A stretch of 64,000 nt of DNA. Source: Streptomyces xanthii (lineage in GTDB: Bacteria; Actinomycetota; Actinomycetes; Streptomycetales; Streptomycetaceae). Location: the NCBI RefSeq assembly GCF_014621695.1, contig NZ_CP061281.1:3348001-3412000 (forward strand), read 5' to 3'. Positions 9,120 through 18,501 of this stretch are shown here, piece after piece; the first letter of the stretch is position 1, and the number at the start of each line of letters is the position of its first letter. A program made the translations under genes and the position numbers. The notes beneath the pieces are model-generated. The model did no database searches. It saw only the letters and a list, made by a program, of their open reading frames with translations, and was not told the origin of the DNA.

Positions 9120-10963
9120 TGGTAGTCGGCGTTCGAGAGCCTCTGGACGAGTCCGCCGCTCGTCTTCGTGAACGTCGAGGCCTGGGTGGGGGTCCAGCAG
9201 TATCCGGGGTTCGATCCGACGAGGTGGGACGCGCCCACGCTGATGCTGCTGCCCGACGCGCTGACGGAGGTCACCTTCGCGTCGTAGGGGCAGTTGTTGT
9301 ACACGAAGTCGCGGTAGCGAACCGTACCGGCGCTGGTGATCGTGACCGTCCCGGCCACGCCCTGGTTGTAGACCTCGTCGAGCTTCCAGGTGCCGACGAA
9401 GGCGGCGGGGACGCTGCCCGTGGTGCCCCCGGAGCCCGAACCGGAGGTGCCGCCGGAGGACCCGCCGGAGGTCGACGTGGAGCCCGAGCTCGAGGTGCCC
9501 CCCGAACCCGAGCCGGAGCCGGAGTCCGTGCCTGATCCCGCCGAGGAGGACGTGTCGCCGCCGGAGTCGGCTCCGCCGCCTTGCGCCCCCGTGGCACCCG
9601 CCGCGCCGCCGGCACCCTGGTCCGCGTTCTCCTCGTCGCCTCCGCCTTGCTTGTCCCCCGCCCTGTCCTTGTTCTTGTCCTTCGCCTTGCCGTCGTCCTT
9701 GTTTCCCGTGCGGGACGGCGACGCCTCCGAGGGCGTCGGGGACGTGACGCCGGGAGTCGCGGGGCCCGTGGTGGCCGGCGGTGCCCCACGGTCGCTGTCG
9801 TCCCGGGCGAAGGGCTGGAGGGTGAGCACGGTCGTGGTGGTCACGGCGACGACCACGACCGCGGGCAGCAGCAGGGTCACGGCACGCTTGCGGCGCCCCG
9901 GCTCGGAGGGTGCCGTGGCGGCGGGGGCCGGGCTGAGGTCGATCGTCATGCGGTCGGCGGGGGCGGGTTCGCGTACGGGTTCGGCTTCCGCGTCGAGGAG
10001 TGCCGCCGACTGGACCGCGAGACGGGCGACCACGTCGTTCGGCAGCCACACCGGGGAGCGGCCCGGCTCCGGCGTGCCTTCGAGGTCGGCCAACAGGGCG
10101 GTCACGGCGGGGCGTTCGGCCTCGTCCTTGATCAGGCAGCGGGCGATCAGTGCCCGCAGCTCCGGATCTTCCACAGCGTCGAGGTCGGGCTCGTCGTTCG
10201 CCACCCGGTACATCACCGACAGCTGATTACTGAGGTCCCGGCCGAACGGCAGCGACGCGGTCGCCGCGTACATCAGCACACAGCCCAGTGTGAACACGTC
10301 GGTCTTCGGGCCGACCTGCTCACCCCGGATCTGCTCCGGCGACATGAACCCCGGAGACCCGATCACCATGTTCGTACTGGTCAGCAGCGCTTCCACCGAA
10401 GCCTGCACCGCGCTGGCGATACCGAAGTCGATCACCTTCGGGCCGCTCATCGTGACCATCACGTTCGGCGGCTTCAGATCGCGGTGGACGACTCCGGCCT
10501 CGTGGATGTCGGCGAGGGCGTGGAGCAGACCGACCGCCAGGCGGCGCACCGAGTCGGCGGGGAGCGGACCGTGGTCCCGTACGACATGTTCGAGGGACAG
10601 GCCGGGGACGTAACCGGTCGCGACCCACGGAGTCTCGGCATCCGGGTCCGCCTCCAGCACGGGAGCCGTGTACCGCTCGTCGACCCGGCGCGCCGCGTCC
10701 ACCTCACGCCGGAAACGCGCCCGGAACCGCGGGTCCTGCACGTGCTCCTCGTGCACCACCTTCACCGCGACCGTCCGGCCGCCCTCGGTACGCGCCAGGT
10801 AGACGCGCCCCATGCCGCCCGCGCCGAGACGGCCCAGGAGGAGATAGGGGCCGATGCGGGTGGGGTCGGTGAACTTCAGCGGTTTGATGCCGCCCGGTGG
10901 CGTGCTGTCGCCCTCGTTCTCGTTTCCGCGTTCGTTCTCGTTGTCACCCTGCGGACCGGTCAT
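9104..10963 (-). CDS. Receptor-type Ser/Thr protein kinase with extracellular domain
   Basis: Eukaryotic-like (PknB-type) kinase of 619 aa. After a Glu/Asn-rich N-terminus come the glycine loop GRLGAGGMG (44-52), catalytic Lys68, HRDLKPPN with Asp162, and DFG at 179-181, so the domain looks active. A single transmembrane helix spans about 361-383 after the RRKR stop-transfer basics. The outside part starts with a Gly/Ser/Thr-rich linker (about 385-515) and ends in a roughly 100-residue folded domain (FVGTWKLDEVYNQGVAGTVT through CWTPTQASTF) with two cysteines that could form a disulfide. This is not a PASTA domain; it may sense a ligand or the wall. Its own promoter region lies at 10964-11183. 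Confidence 0.9.
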   Translation of the reverse strand: MTGPQGDNENERGNENEGDSTPPGGIKPLKFTDPTRIGPYLLLGRLGAGGMGRVYLARTEGGRTVAVKVVHEEHVQDPRFRARFRREVDAARRVDERYTAPVLEADPDAETPWVATGYVPGLSLEHVVRDHGPLPADSVRRLAVGLLHALADIHEAGVVHRDLKPPNVMVTMSGPKVIDFGIASAVQASVEALLTSTNMVIGSPGFMSPEQIRGEQVGPKTDVFTLGCVLMYAATASLPFGRDLSNQLSVMYRVANDEPDLDAVEDPELRALIARCLIKDEAERPAVTALLADLEGTPEPGRSPVWLPNDVVARLAVQSAALLDAEAEPVREPAPADRMTIDLSPAPAATAPSEPGRRKRAVTLLLPAVVVVAVTTTTVLTLQPFARDDSDRGAPPATTGPATPGVTSPTPSEASPSRTGNKDDGKAKDKNKDRAGDKQGGGDEENADQGAGGAAGATGAQGGGADSGGDTSSSAGSGTDSGSGSGSGGTSSSGSTSTSGGSSGGTSGSGSGGTTGSVPAAFVGTWKLDEVYNQGVAGTVTITSAGTVRYRDFVYNNCPYDAKVTSVSASGSSISVGASHLVGSNPGYCWTPTQASTFTKTSGGLVQRLSNADYHYKRA

Positions 10964-11183
10964 GTCCCGCCTCCCCCGTCAACTGCCGTTCAGTCACGAA
11001 CGGCCCACAGGCTAAGGGGTGTTGGCGGAAAGCGGAGCGGCGGACGGATCAAGAGATGAGAGTTGTTCCACAATGGCCGACATTCGACGACGGAACCGCG
11101 ACCTGTCATCACGCGTCGGGCAACCAAGGCCGTACGGGGCTCGCCGTCGGGCCGACGAGGCCGGGCCAAGGCATTCGGATCCG

Positions 11184-12761
11184 TCAGGTCCGCAGTTTCT
11201 GCTTCACCACCTTCCCGCTGGCGTTGCGCGGAAGTTCCGTCACGAACGCGACCTCGCGCGGCACCTTGAAGTTGGCCATCTCGCGGCGGGACCAGGCGAT
11301 GAGGTCGTCGGCGGTGGTCACGGCCCCGGGGCGCCGGACCACGTACGCCTTGCCGACCTCGCCGAGCCGGCCGTCGGGGATGCCGACGACCGCGACGTCG
11401 GCCACGTCGGGGTGGAGGCCGAGGAGTTGCTCGATCTCGGCGGGGTAGGCGTTGAAGCCGCCGACGATGAACATGTCCTTGATGCGGTCGGTGATGCGGA
11501 GGTAGCCGTCGGCGTCCATGACGCCGACGTCGCCGGTGCGCAGCCAGCCGTCCTCGGTGATGGCCTCGGCGGTGGCGGCGGGGTCCTCGAAGTAGCCCCG
11601 CATGACGTTGAAGCCGCGGACGAGGACCTCTCCGGGTTCGCCGGGCGCGGGTGCGTCCACCCGGACCTCGGTGCCGGGTATCGCCCGCCCGGATGTCGCG
11701 GCGATGAGCTCGGCGGGGTCCCCGCGCCGGCACATGGAGACGATGCCGCTGGCCTCCGAGAGGCCGTACGCCGTGAGGACGGTGCCGACGCCGAGTTCGC
11801 CGCGCAGCCGCTCGACGAGCTGGAGCGGGACGACGGCGGCGCCGGTCACGACGAGGCGCAGGGCGGACAGGTCGTGGGTGTCGCGGGCCGGGTGGTCGAG
11901 GAGGGACTGGTGGAGGGTGGGGGGTCCGGGCAGGACGGAGATGCGTTCGGCGGCGATGTTGGCGAGGGCCGTGTCCACGTTGAATACGGGCTGGGGGACC
12001 ATCGTGGCGCCGCGCATGAGGCAGGCGATGATGCCGGCCTTGTAGCCGAAGGTGTGGAAGAACGGGTTGACGATGAGGTAGCGGTCGCCTTCGCGCAGGC
12101 CGGCGAGGTCGGACCAGATCGCGTAGCCGCGCAGGGTCTGGGCGTGGGTGATGACGGCGCCCTTGGGGCGGCCGGTGGTGCCCGAGGTGAAGATGATGTC
12201 GGAGGGGGCGGAGGCGGGGATCGCGGCGGCGCGCTCGCGCACCCGCTCCGCGGTCACGGCGTCTCCCCCGGCCAGGAACTCCTTCCAGGTGCCGAAGCCG
12301 GGCGCGTCCGGCGCGGTGTCGCCGAGGACGACGACCCGTTCCAGGTCGGGCAGTTCGGCTCCGTTCTCCTGGGCGCGGCGCAGCGAGGCGACGTAGGAGG
12401 TGCCGAGGAAGGTGCCGGTGACGAAGAGGAGGCGGGCGCGGCAGCGGGCCAGGACGTCGGCGGCCTCGGCGCCCTTGAAGCGGGTGTTGAGGGGGACGAG
12501 GACGGCGCCGGAGGTGACGGCGCCGAGGGCGGAGACGATCCAGTCGAGGGTGTTCGGCGCCCAGATCGCGACGCGGTCGCCGGGTTCCACGCCCGCGGCG
12601 AGACAGGCGGCGGCGGCCCGTTCGACCCGTTCGCCGAGCTCGGCGAAAGTGATCCGGGTGCGCCCCTCGACGACGGCCTCGTGCGCGGCGTACCGTGCGG
12701 CCGCGTCCCACACGAGTCCGGGGATCGTGCCCCACTCGCCCTCCGTACGGTCCGTACGCAT
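11184..12761 (-). CDS. AMP-forming acyl-CoA ligase, FadD3-like
   Basis: Activates a carboxylic acid as its CoA thioester via an acyl-adenylate. The ATG at 12761 follows GGGAGG and gives 525 aa. ANL-family motifs are present: SGTTGRPKGAV (P-loop), YGLSEASG (A5-type), TGDVG and RIKDMFIVGGFN (hinge), and the C-terminal LPRNASGKVVKQKL with the catalytic lysine. The overall sequence resembles the FadD3 group, which in mycobacteria ligates the sterol C/D-ring propionate HIP; that substrate is an inference from family resemblance. Divergent from the thiolase gene at 12890. Two CTGAC-N5-GTCAG palindromes lie in the 128-bp gap. Confidence 0.88.
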   Translation of the reverse strand: MRTDRTEGEWGTIPGLVWDAAARYAAHEAVVEGRTRITFAELGERVERAAAACLAAGVEPGDRVAIWAPNTLDWIVSALGAVTSGAVLVPLNTRFKGAEAADVLARCRARLLFVTGTFLGTSYVASLRRAQENGAELPDLERVVVLGDTAPDAPGFGTWKEFLAGGDAVTAERVRERAAAIPASAPSDIIFTSGTTGRPKGAVITHAQTLRGYAIWSDLAGLREGDRYLIVNPFFHTFGYKAGIIACLMRGATMVPQPVFNVDTALANIAAERISVLPGPPTLHQSLLDHPARDTHDLSALRLVVTGAAVVPLQLVERLRGELGVGTVLTAYGLSEASGIVSMCRRGDPAELIAATSGRAIPGTEVRVDAPAPGEPGEVLVRGFNVMRGYFEDPAATAEAITEDGWLRTGDVGVMDADGYLRITDRIKDMFIVGGFNAYPAEIEQLLGLHPDVADVAVVGIPDGRLGEVGKAYVVRRPGAVTTADDLIAWSRREMANFKVPREVAFVTELPRNASGKVVKQKLRT

Positions 12762-12794
12762 CGAACGACCTCCCATCACGCCATCCCGCCGTAG

Positions 12795-12809
12795 CTGACT
12801 ATCCGTCAG
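12795..12809. promoter_or_regulatory. Palindromic operator 1 (CTGAC-N5-GTCAG)
   Basis: CTGAC TATCC GTCAG, 34 nt upstream of the fadD3-like start. The 10-nt half-sites are perfect. It is one of 12 such sites in front of the catabolic operons and is paired with the next site, centres 27 bp apart. Confidence 0.75.
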
Positions 12810-12821
12810 ATTAGCTGTAGC

Positions 12822-12836
12822 CTGACGCGCTGTCAG
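12822..12836. promoter_or_regulatory. Palindromic operator 2 (CTGAC-N5-GTCAG)
   Basis: CTGAC GCGCT GTCAG, with perfect half-sites, 53 nt before the ATG of the thiolase gene at 12890. It forms a tandem pair with the operator at 12795 in the divergent promoter region. Confidence 0.72.
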
Positions 12837-12889
12837 CAGACGGAGCCACCGGATCACGGTGGACCGGGCCGTTCCAGGTGGGGGTGCCC

Positions 12890-14041
12890 ATGGCGGGACT
12901 GAAGGACGCGACAGCCATCGTCGGCATAGGCCAGACGGCCTTCGCGAAACAACTCCCGGAGTCCGAGAGGACGTTGGCGTGCCGGGCGATCCTGGCCGCA
13001 CTCGACGACGCGGGCATCGCGCCGTCGGAGGTCGACGGGTTCGCCTCGTACACGATGGAGGAGACGGACGAGGTGGAGGTGGCCAAGGCCATCGGCGCCG
13101 GCGACGTCACCTTCTTCTCCAAGGTCGGCTACGGCGGCGGCGGTTCGTGCGCGACCGTCGCACACCTGGCCGCCGCGGTCGCCACGGGACAGGCGAGCGT
13201 CGGTGTCGCCTGGCGCTCCCGCAAACGCGGCTCGGGACCGCGCCCGTGGAAGAACACCACGGTGCAGCTGCCGACCCCGGCCCAGTGGACCCGCCCCTTC
13301 GGGCTGCTGCGCCCGGCCGACGAGATCGGCATGCTCGCGCGCCGCTACATGCACGAGTACGGGGCCACCCGCGACCACCTGTTCAACGTGGCCCTCGCCT
13401 GCCGCAACCGGGCCAACCAGAACCCGGACGCGATCATGTACGAGCGCCCGATGACCAGGGAGATGTACATGAACTCCCGCTGGATCAGCGAGCCGCTCTG
13501 CCTCTTCGACAACTGCCTGGAAACCGACGGCGCGCTCGCCTGCGTCATCGTCTCCGCCGAACGGGCCCGCGACTGCCGGCAGAAGCCCGTGTACGTCCAC
13601 TCCGCCGCGCAGGGCCTGCCCGCCCAGCACCACGGCATGGTCAACTACTGGAACGACGACCCGCTCACGGGCCCCGCCTGGACCGCGGCCCGCCACCTCT
13701 GGAAGAACGCCGACCTCACCCCGGAGGACGTGGACGTCGCCCAGATCTACGACGCGTTCACCCCGCTCATCCCGCTGTCCCTTGAGGGGTACGGGTTCTG
13801 CGGGCGCGGCGAGGGCGCCGCGTTCACCGAGGGCGGCGCCCTGGAGATCGGCGGCCGGCTCCCCATCAACACGGGCGGCGGCGGCCTCTCGGAGGCCTAC
13901 GTCCACGGCTTCAACCTCATCAACGAGGGCGTCAAACAGCTCCGCGGCACGAGCACCGCCCAGGTCCCGAACGCCGCCTCCTGCCTGGTCACCGCGGGCG
14001 AGGGCGTCCCGACCTCGGCCCTCCTGCTCCGCGCCCCGTGA
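12890..14041 (+). CDS. Thiolase-fold lipid-transfer-type protein (Ltp), retains Cys87
   Basis: Protein of 383 aa of the SCP2-thiolase/Ltp family, which cleaves or condenses acyl-CoAs; several members act as retro-aldolases on steroid side chains with a DUF35 partner. The start MAGLKDATAIVGIGQTAF at 12890 fits the family; GTG 12878 is possible. The usual nucleophile position holds Cys87 (GGGGSCATVAHLAAAV), and the C-terminal active-site block is GGGLSEAYVHGFNLINEG. The DUF35 gene follows at 14098 and a crotonase overlaps that, so the three form one operon. Operator 2 lies just upstream. The substrate is unknown. Confidence 0.88.
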   Translation: MAGLKDATAIVGIGQTAFAKQLPESERTLACRAILAALDDAGIAPSEVDGFASYTMEETDEVEVAKAIGAGDVTFFSKVGYGGGGSCATVAHLAAAVATGQASVGVAWRSRKRGSGPRPWKNTTVQLPTPAQWTRPFGLLRPADEIGMLARRYMHEYGATRDHLFNVALACRNRANQNPDAIMYERPMTREMYMNSRWISEPLCLFDNCLETDGALACVIVSAERARDCRQKPVYVHSAAQGLPAQHHGMVNYWNDDPLTGPAWTAARHLWKNADLTPEDVDVAQIYDAFTPLIPLSLEGYGFCGRGEGAAFTEGGALEIGGRLPINTGGGGLSEAYVHGFNLINEGVKQLRGTSTAQVPNAASCLVTAGEGVPTSALLLRAP

Positions 14042-14097
14042 CGGGGCGACCCCGCGACCGGCCACGACGCACGCCGCACCCGACAAAGGACGAACCC

Positions 14098-14541
14098 ATG
14101 GCAGACGCTCTCCTCACCCCCGTCACCGACGACGACGGCGCCCCCTTCTGGGAGTACGCCGCCCAGGGCGAACTCCGCATCCAGGCCTGCGCGAACCCGG
14201 ACTGCGGCGAACTCCGCTTCCCGCCCCGCCCCTGCTGCCCCCACTGCCAGTCCTTCGACTCCGAGTGGCGCAGGATGAGCGGCCGGGGCCGCATCTGGTC
14301 GTACGTCGTCCCGCACCCCCCGCTGCTCCCCGCCTACGCGGCCCAGGCTCCCTACAACGCGATCGTCGTCGAGCTCGCGGACGCTCCCCGCATCCGCCTG
14401 GTCGGCAACCTGGTCACCCGCGCCGACGCCCCCCTCGACTCGGTCGACCCGGCGAAGATCCGCATCGGCGCCAAGGTGCAGGCCGTGTTCGCCGAGGTGG
14501 AAGGCGTGGTCGTACCCCGCTGGACCCTGGAGCGCCCGTGA
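14098..14541 (+). CDS. DUF35 Zn-ribbon/OB-fold acyl-CoA-binding protein
   Basis: Protein of 147 aa with an N-terminal rubredoxin-like zinc ribbon (Cys31, Cys36, Cys47, Cys50 in CANPDCGELRFPPRPCCPHC) followed by an OB-fold (GRGRIWSYVVPHPPLLPAY and so on). Such proteins are required partners of Ltp-type thiolases; in mycobacterial ChsH2 the same domain binds Ltp2 and shapes its acyl-CoA site. The ATG at 14098 follows AAAGGACGAACC. It lies 56 nt after the thiolase, and its stop overlaps the next GTG start (GTGA), implying translational coupling. Confidence 0.88.
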   Translation: MADALLTPVTDDDGAPFWEYAAQGELRIQACANPDCGELRFPPRPCCPHCQSFDSEWRRMSGRGRIWSYVVPHPPLLPAYAAQAPYNAIVVELADAPRIRLVGNLVTRADAPLDSVDPAKIRIGAKVQAVFAEVEGVVVPRWTLERP

Positions 14542-15341
14542 CCGCGCCCCCGCCCACGCCCTCCGTTCCGCTGCGCGTCGAGACCGACAAGGAGACCGGC
14601 GTCGCGGTCGTCACCCTCGACCGCCCGCACCGCCACAACGCCATCGACACCGCGCTCGCCGACGCGCTCCGGGCGGCCTGGCGCGGCCTCCGCTTCGACG
14701 ACGGCGTCCGCGCCGTGGTCCTGACCGGCGCCGGCGACAAGGCCTTCTGCACCGGCATCGACCGCGACGTCGACGTGCCTCAGCCCTCCTCCCCGTACGC
14801 GATGGACGACCCGCTGCTCACGATCGGGCCGAAGGCGAACGACCTGTGGAAACCGGTGATCGCGGCGGTCGGCGGGATGGCCTGCGGCGGCGCGTTCTAC
14901 CTGCTCGGCGAGGCGGACTTCGTGATCGCGGACGAGCATGCGACGTTCTTCGACCCGCACACCACGTACGGCATGGTCAGCGCGTACGAGGCGATGCACC
15001 TGGCGCAGCGGATGCCGCCCGGGGAGGCGGCCCGGCTCGCCCTCATGGGCTCGGCGGAGCGGCTCTCGGCCCGCAGGGCGTACGAGAACGGCCTGGTCAG
15101 CGAGGTGACCGAGGCGGGCGGCGCGGTGGCGGCGGCGACCCGCTGCGCGGAGGTGATCGCCGGGCAGCCCACGGAGGCGGTGCAGGGGACGGTGCGGGCG
15201 GTGTGGGCGGCGACCGAGGCGGCGCGCGCCCACGCCTTCGCGCAGGCCCCGCACCTGATCGCCCTCGGCAACCTGCCGCCCGGCCGGCAGGCCGAGCTGT
15301 TCGCGTCCCGGCCGGCGGGCGGCGGATTCCGGGTGCGCTGA
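14538..15341 (+). CDS. Crotonase-fold enoyl-CoA hydratase/isomerase family protein, atypical active site
   Basis: Protein of 267 aa. The fold motifs are clear: VAVVTLDRPHRHNAIDTALA, AVVLTGAGDKAFCTGIDRD (oxyanion and CoA loop), and the second oxyanion strand GGMACGGAFYLLGEADFVIA. The two glutamates of classical hydratases are not in their expected places: the first position reads GGAFYLLG and the second lies in ATFFDPHTTYGM with Asp-Pro-His. It may be an isomerase, hydrolase or C-C lyase rather than a hydratase. The GTG at 14538 overlaps the DUF35 stop. It ends convergent to a secreted-protein gene only 8 nt away. Confidence 0.82.
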   Translation: MTAPPPTPSVPLRVETDKETGVAVVTLDRPHRHNAIDTALADALRAAWRGLRFDDGVRAVVLTGAGDKAFCTGIDRDVDVPQPSSPYAMDDPLLTIGPKANDLWKPVIAAVGGMACGGAFYLLGEADFVIADEHATFFDPHTTYGMVSAYEAMHLAQRMPPGEAARLALMGSAERLSARRAYENGLVSEVTEAGGAVAAATRCAEVIAGQPTEAVQGTVRAVWAATEAARAHAFAQAPHLIALGNLPPGRQAELFASRPAGGGFRVR

Positions 15342-15349
15342 GAAAGGCT

Positions 15350-15919
15350 CTAGCTCAGGACGTCGGCCTCGGGGTCGAGCTCGCAGTGGGCGACCTCGGC
15401 GGCGAGCCCTTCGCCGCCGAGCTTCACCTTCACGGTCGCGGTCCCCCGCGCGGGGACCTCGACGTCCCCGAATTGCGAGGTGATCTGGATCCCGCTCGCG
15501 TCCTCGAACGCGACGCGCGCGCGGAAGTCGGCGGTCCTGCCGTTCGGATTGCTGACGCGGACGAGCGCGTACGGCGTCTTCGCGTCGGCGCACCGGATCA
15601 GCGTCGCCGTGCCGTCGCGCAGCCGGGACGTGCCGCCCGTGGAGGTGGCGGTCGGCGTGGAGCCGTAGTCGGGGCGGCGCGTGTAGCCGCCGGACGACGA
15701 ACCGGACGAGCCCGACGACCCTCCGCCGTAGTAGTCGTCGTCATCGTCGTCGTACCGGGACGACGACGAGCTGTCGTGGTTCTGGCTGGAGCTGCTGCAG
15801 CCGCCGCCGCTCCCGCCGCTGGACTTGTGGCTGCCGCCCCGTCCCCGGCCCGACGTGAACCCTGTCAGGACCATGACCACCAGGACCGCGAGCGCCGTGA
15901 GTTTGACTCCCCGTTTCAT
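15350..15919 (-). CDS. Secreted low-complexity protein with C-terminal beta domain
   Basis: Protein of 189 aa with a signal peptide (MKRGVKLTALAVLVVMVLTG). The middle (about 25-95) is a striking Ser/Gly stretch containing a run of six Asp and adjacent Tyr (RYDDDDDDYYGGG). The C-terminal 90 residues (RLRDGTATLIRC ... VAHCELDPEADVLS) look like an immunoglobulin-like beta sandwich with two cysteines. The ATG at 15919 is the only start that leaves a proper signal sequence. Function unknown. It lies 41 nt downstream of the kinase gene at 15961 on the same strand and may be co-transcribed with it. Confidence 0.75.
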   Translation of the reverse strand: MKRGVKLTALAVLVVMVLTGFTSGRGRGGSHKSSGGSGGGCSSSSQNHDSSSSSRYDDDDDDYYGGGSSGSSGSSSGGYTRRPDYGSTPTATSTGGTSRLRDGTATLIRCADAKTPYALVRVSNPNGRTADFRARVAFEDASGIQITSQFGDVEVPARGTATVKVKLGGEGLAAEVAHCELDPEADVLS

Positions 15920-15960
15920 CACGCCGGGCACCCTACTACCGGGCCCGGCGGTCACACGGG

Positions 15961-18378
15961 TCAGCGGCTGGTGCCGGTGCCCTTCTCCGCGTCCAGCGCG
16001 TACACGCAGCGGTCCTTGCTGCACGCGTAGACGACGCCGTCGGTGACGACGGGCGTGCCGGTGATCTCGCCGCCGGTGGCGAGCTTCCAGCGCAGCCGGC
16101 CGTCGTCGGCCTTGAGCGTGTACAGCAGGTGGTCGGTGGAGCCGAAGTGGATGCGGCCGTCGGCGACGACCGGGGAGCCGACGATCTCGCCGCCTGCCTG
16201 GAAGCGCCACTTCGGGGTGCCGGTGACCGCGTCCAGCGTGTAGAGGCCCTGGCCGGAGCCGACGTGGACGTGACCGTGCGAGACGAGCACCGGGTCGACG
16301 GAGCCGGGGCGCGGCTCGGTGGCGATGCGCCAGCGGTCGCGGCCGTCGGTCGCGTCGAGGGCGTAGACGGTGCCGAGGTGGTCGACGAGGTAGACGCCGC
16401 CGCCGGTGACGGCGGGTCCGGCCACGTAGGCGGGCGGGCACAGGAAGACGGCGGGCGCCTCGAAGTGCCAGCGGACGTGGCCGGAGCCGACCTCGACGGC
16501 GATGACGCGGGTGCCGGCCGACACGTACACGTAGCCGTCGTCGGCGGGGGTGACGCGGACGGGGACGCCGCCGCAGGAGGCCGCGTCGCCGATCGGGTAC
16601 GACCAGCGCTCCTCGCCGGTGCGGGCCTCCAGGGCGCGCAGCCGGGCGTCCTGCCATACATAGACGGTGCCGTCGTGTACGACCGGCCCGGCCTCGGGGG
16701 CCTCGAAGTCGGTCTGGCAGCCGGAGGTCTCCCACAGCAGGTCTCCGTTGGCGGCCTCGCGGGCCTGGACGCCGCCGCCGCGGGTGGCGGTGACGACGGT
16801 GCCGCGGTCGGCGGCGAGGGCGTAGACCCAGGCGTCGGTCTGGCGGCGCCACAGTTCGGCGCCCTCGCGGGAGTCGAGCGCCCACAGGGTGGGGCCGTCG
16901 GAGGCGTGGATGCGGCCGTCGGCGACGGCCATGGCCCAGGCGACGTCGCGGGTCTTGAAGCGGCGCCGTCCGGTGGCCACGTCCAGGGCGTGGACCTCGA
17001 AGGAGGTGACGTAGACGAGGTCGCCGGAGACCTTGGGGGTGCCCCACACGTCGTTCGACATGCGGAAGCGCCAGGGGCGCCAGCCGGGCGGTGCCTCGGG
17101 GGCGGCCGGGGCGGGCACGGCGGAGTCGGTGCCGTTGACGGCCGGGCCGGCGGGGCGGGAGCCGCGCGACCAGGACGCGGCGAGGCCGTGCTCGGCGGGC
17201 GGCGCCTTCACGGCGGCGGCGCGGGCGTCCGCGACCCGGGGGCCGGGCCCGATCGGCACCTGCGCGCCGGCCAGGTGCACGGGCCCGTCGGCGGTGCGGC
17301 CCGCGGATCCGGCGGCGACCGGCGACGCGGACGGGTTGGGCCGCCAGCCGTCGGTGGACGGCGGGGCCGGCGGCTGCGGGGGCATCGCCGGCATGCCGGA
17401 GCCGTGGCCGGGGGTGCGGCCGGTGGGGCTCTTGATGACGGGGCGGCCGCCGCGGCGGGACTCGATGAGCGCGACGGAGCGCTCCGGCAGCCAGGCGGAG
17501 GCGGTGCCGGAGTCGTCGCTGCCGGAGCCGAAGAGGTGCGGGGCGAGCTGGGCCTGGAGGTCGGCGGGCGAGGGACGACGCGTGGCGTCCATCTGCATAC
17601 AGGACTCGATGAGCGGGCGGAGCTCGTCGGGCAGCCCCTCCAGGTCGGGGCCCTCGCGCAGCAGCATGAACACGGTCTCGACCGGGTTGGCGCCGTGGAA
17701 GGGGGCGTGGCCGGTCGCCGCGAAGACGAGGGTGGAGCCGAGGGAGAAGACGTCGGAGGCGCCGGTGACGCTGCGCGAGTCCTTCGCCTGCTCGGGCGAC
17801 ATGTAGGCGGGGGTGCCGACGGCCACGTTGGTCATCGTGAGCCGGGTGTTGGAGACGCCGGAGGCGATACCGAAGTCGATCACGCGCGGGCCGTCCTCGA
17901 CGACCAGCACGTTCGACGGCTTGAGGTCGCGGTGGACGAGGCCCGCGCCGTGGATGGACTGCAGCGCCTCGGCGACGCCGGCGGCGAGCCAGCGCACCGC
18001 CTGGGCCGGGAGCGGCCCGCACTCATTCACTATTTCCTCGAGGGAGGGCGCCGGGACGTAGGCGGTGGCGAGCCACGGGACGGCGGCGCGCGGGTCGGCG
18101 TCGACGACGGCGGCCGTGTAGAAGCCGGACACCGCCCGGGCCGCCTCGACCTCGCGCGTGAAGCGCACCCGGAACAGCTGGTCCTCGGCGAGCTCCGTGC
18201 GCACCGTCTTGATCGCCACGCGCCGGCCCGAGGCCGAGCGGGCCAGATAGACCAGGCCCATGCCGCCCGCGCCGAGCCGTCCCAGGACCTCGAACGGACC
18301 GATCCGCCTCGGATCGTGCTGCGTCAGCTGATCCACCACTTGCCTGCCCACCTCCCCGTACGGGGCCTGCGCACTCAC
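15961..18378 (-). CDS. Ser/Thr protein kinase fused to a PQQ-type beta-propeller, no membrane helix
   Basis: Protein of 805 aa from the GTG at 18378. The kinase domain has GRLGAGGMG (33-41), Lys57, HRDLKPSN with Asp151, and DFG at 168-170. A Pro/Ala-rich linker (about 310-440) follows with no hydrophobic helix. The remaining 360 residues are repeats of the WD40-like PQQ type ([55 protein letters not shown]), making a 7- or 8-bladed propeller. This places kinase and propeller on the same, cytoplasmic side. The propeller probably selects substrates or partners. Upstream (18379-18501) is a short promoter gap after the VOC pseudogene. Confidence 0.9.
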   Translation of the reverse strand: MSAQAPYGEVGRQVVDQLTQHDPRRIGPFEVLGRLGAGGMGLVYLARSASGRRVAIKTVRTELAEDQLFRVRFTREVEAARAVSGFYTAAVVDADPRAAVPWLATAYVPAPSLEEIVNECGPLPAQAVRWLAAGVAEALQSIHGAGLVHRDLKPSNVLVVEDGPRVIDFGIASGVSNTRLTMTNVAVGTPAYMSPEQAKDSRSVTGASDVFSLGSTLVFAATGHAPFHGANPVETVFMLLREGPDLEGLPDELRPLIESCMQMDATRRPSPADLQAQLAPHLFGSGSDDSGTASAWLPERSVALIESRRGGRPVIKSPTGRTPGHGSGMPAMPPQPPAPPSTDGWRPNPSASPVAAGSAGRTADGPVHLAGAQVPIGPGPRVADARAAAVKAPPAEHGLAASWSRGSRPAGPAVNGTDSAVPAPAAPEAPPGWRPWRFRMSNDVWGTPKVSGDLVYVTSFEVHALDVATGRRRFKTRDVAWAMAVADGRIHASDGPTLWALDSREGAELWRRQTDAWVYALAADRGTVVTATRGGGVQAREAANGDLLWETSGCQTDFEAPEAGPVVHDGTVYVWQDARLRALEARTGEERWSYPIGDAASCGGVPVRVTPADDGYVYVSAGTRVIAVEVGSGHVRWHFEAPAVFLCPPAYVAGPAVTGGGVYLVDHLGTVYALDATDGRDRWRIATEPRPGSVDPVLVSHGHVHVGSGQGLYTLDAVTGTPKWRFQAGGEIVGSPVVADGRIHFGSTDHLLYTLKADDGRLRWKLATGGEITGTPVVTDGVVYACSKDRCVYALDAEKGTGTSR

Positions 18379-18501
18379 CGGCCCCCGCCAGCGTCTCACC
18401 ACCGAAGCGCTACGGCGGCACGCACCCCGATTCTTCCTGTCCGGGGCGCCGGTTGCGAACCCGGGGGCACATCGGGGTGTCACGGGAGGATGCGGGGCGT
18501 T

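Noticed and set aside
12896..14530. Large alternative frames antisense to the thiolase and DUF35 genes
   Set aside because: They show Arg/Ala/Pro-rich composition and no conserved motifs. The sense frames have full family sequence.
15341..15353. AGAAAGGCTCTAG after the crotonase as a further MITE end
   Set aside because: It matches 12 of 13 bases but is too short, has no partner arm nearby, and overlaps a stop codon.
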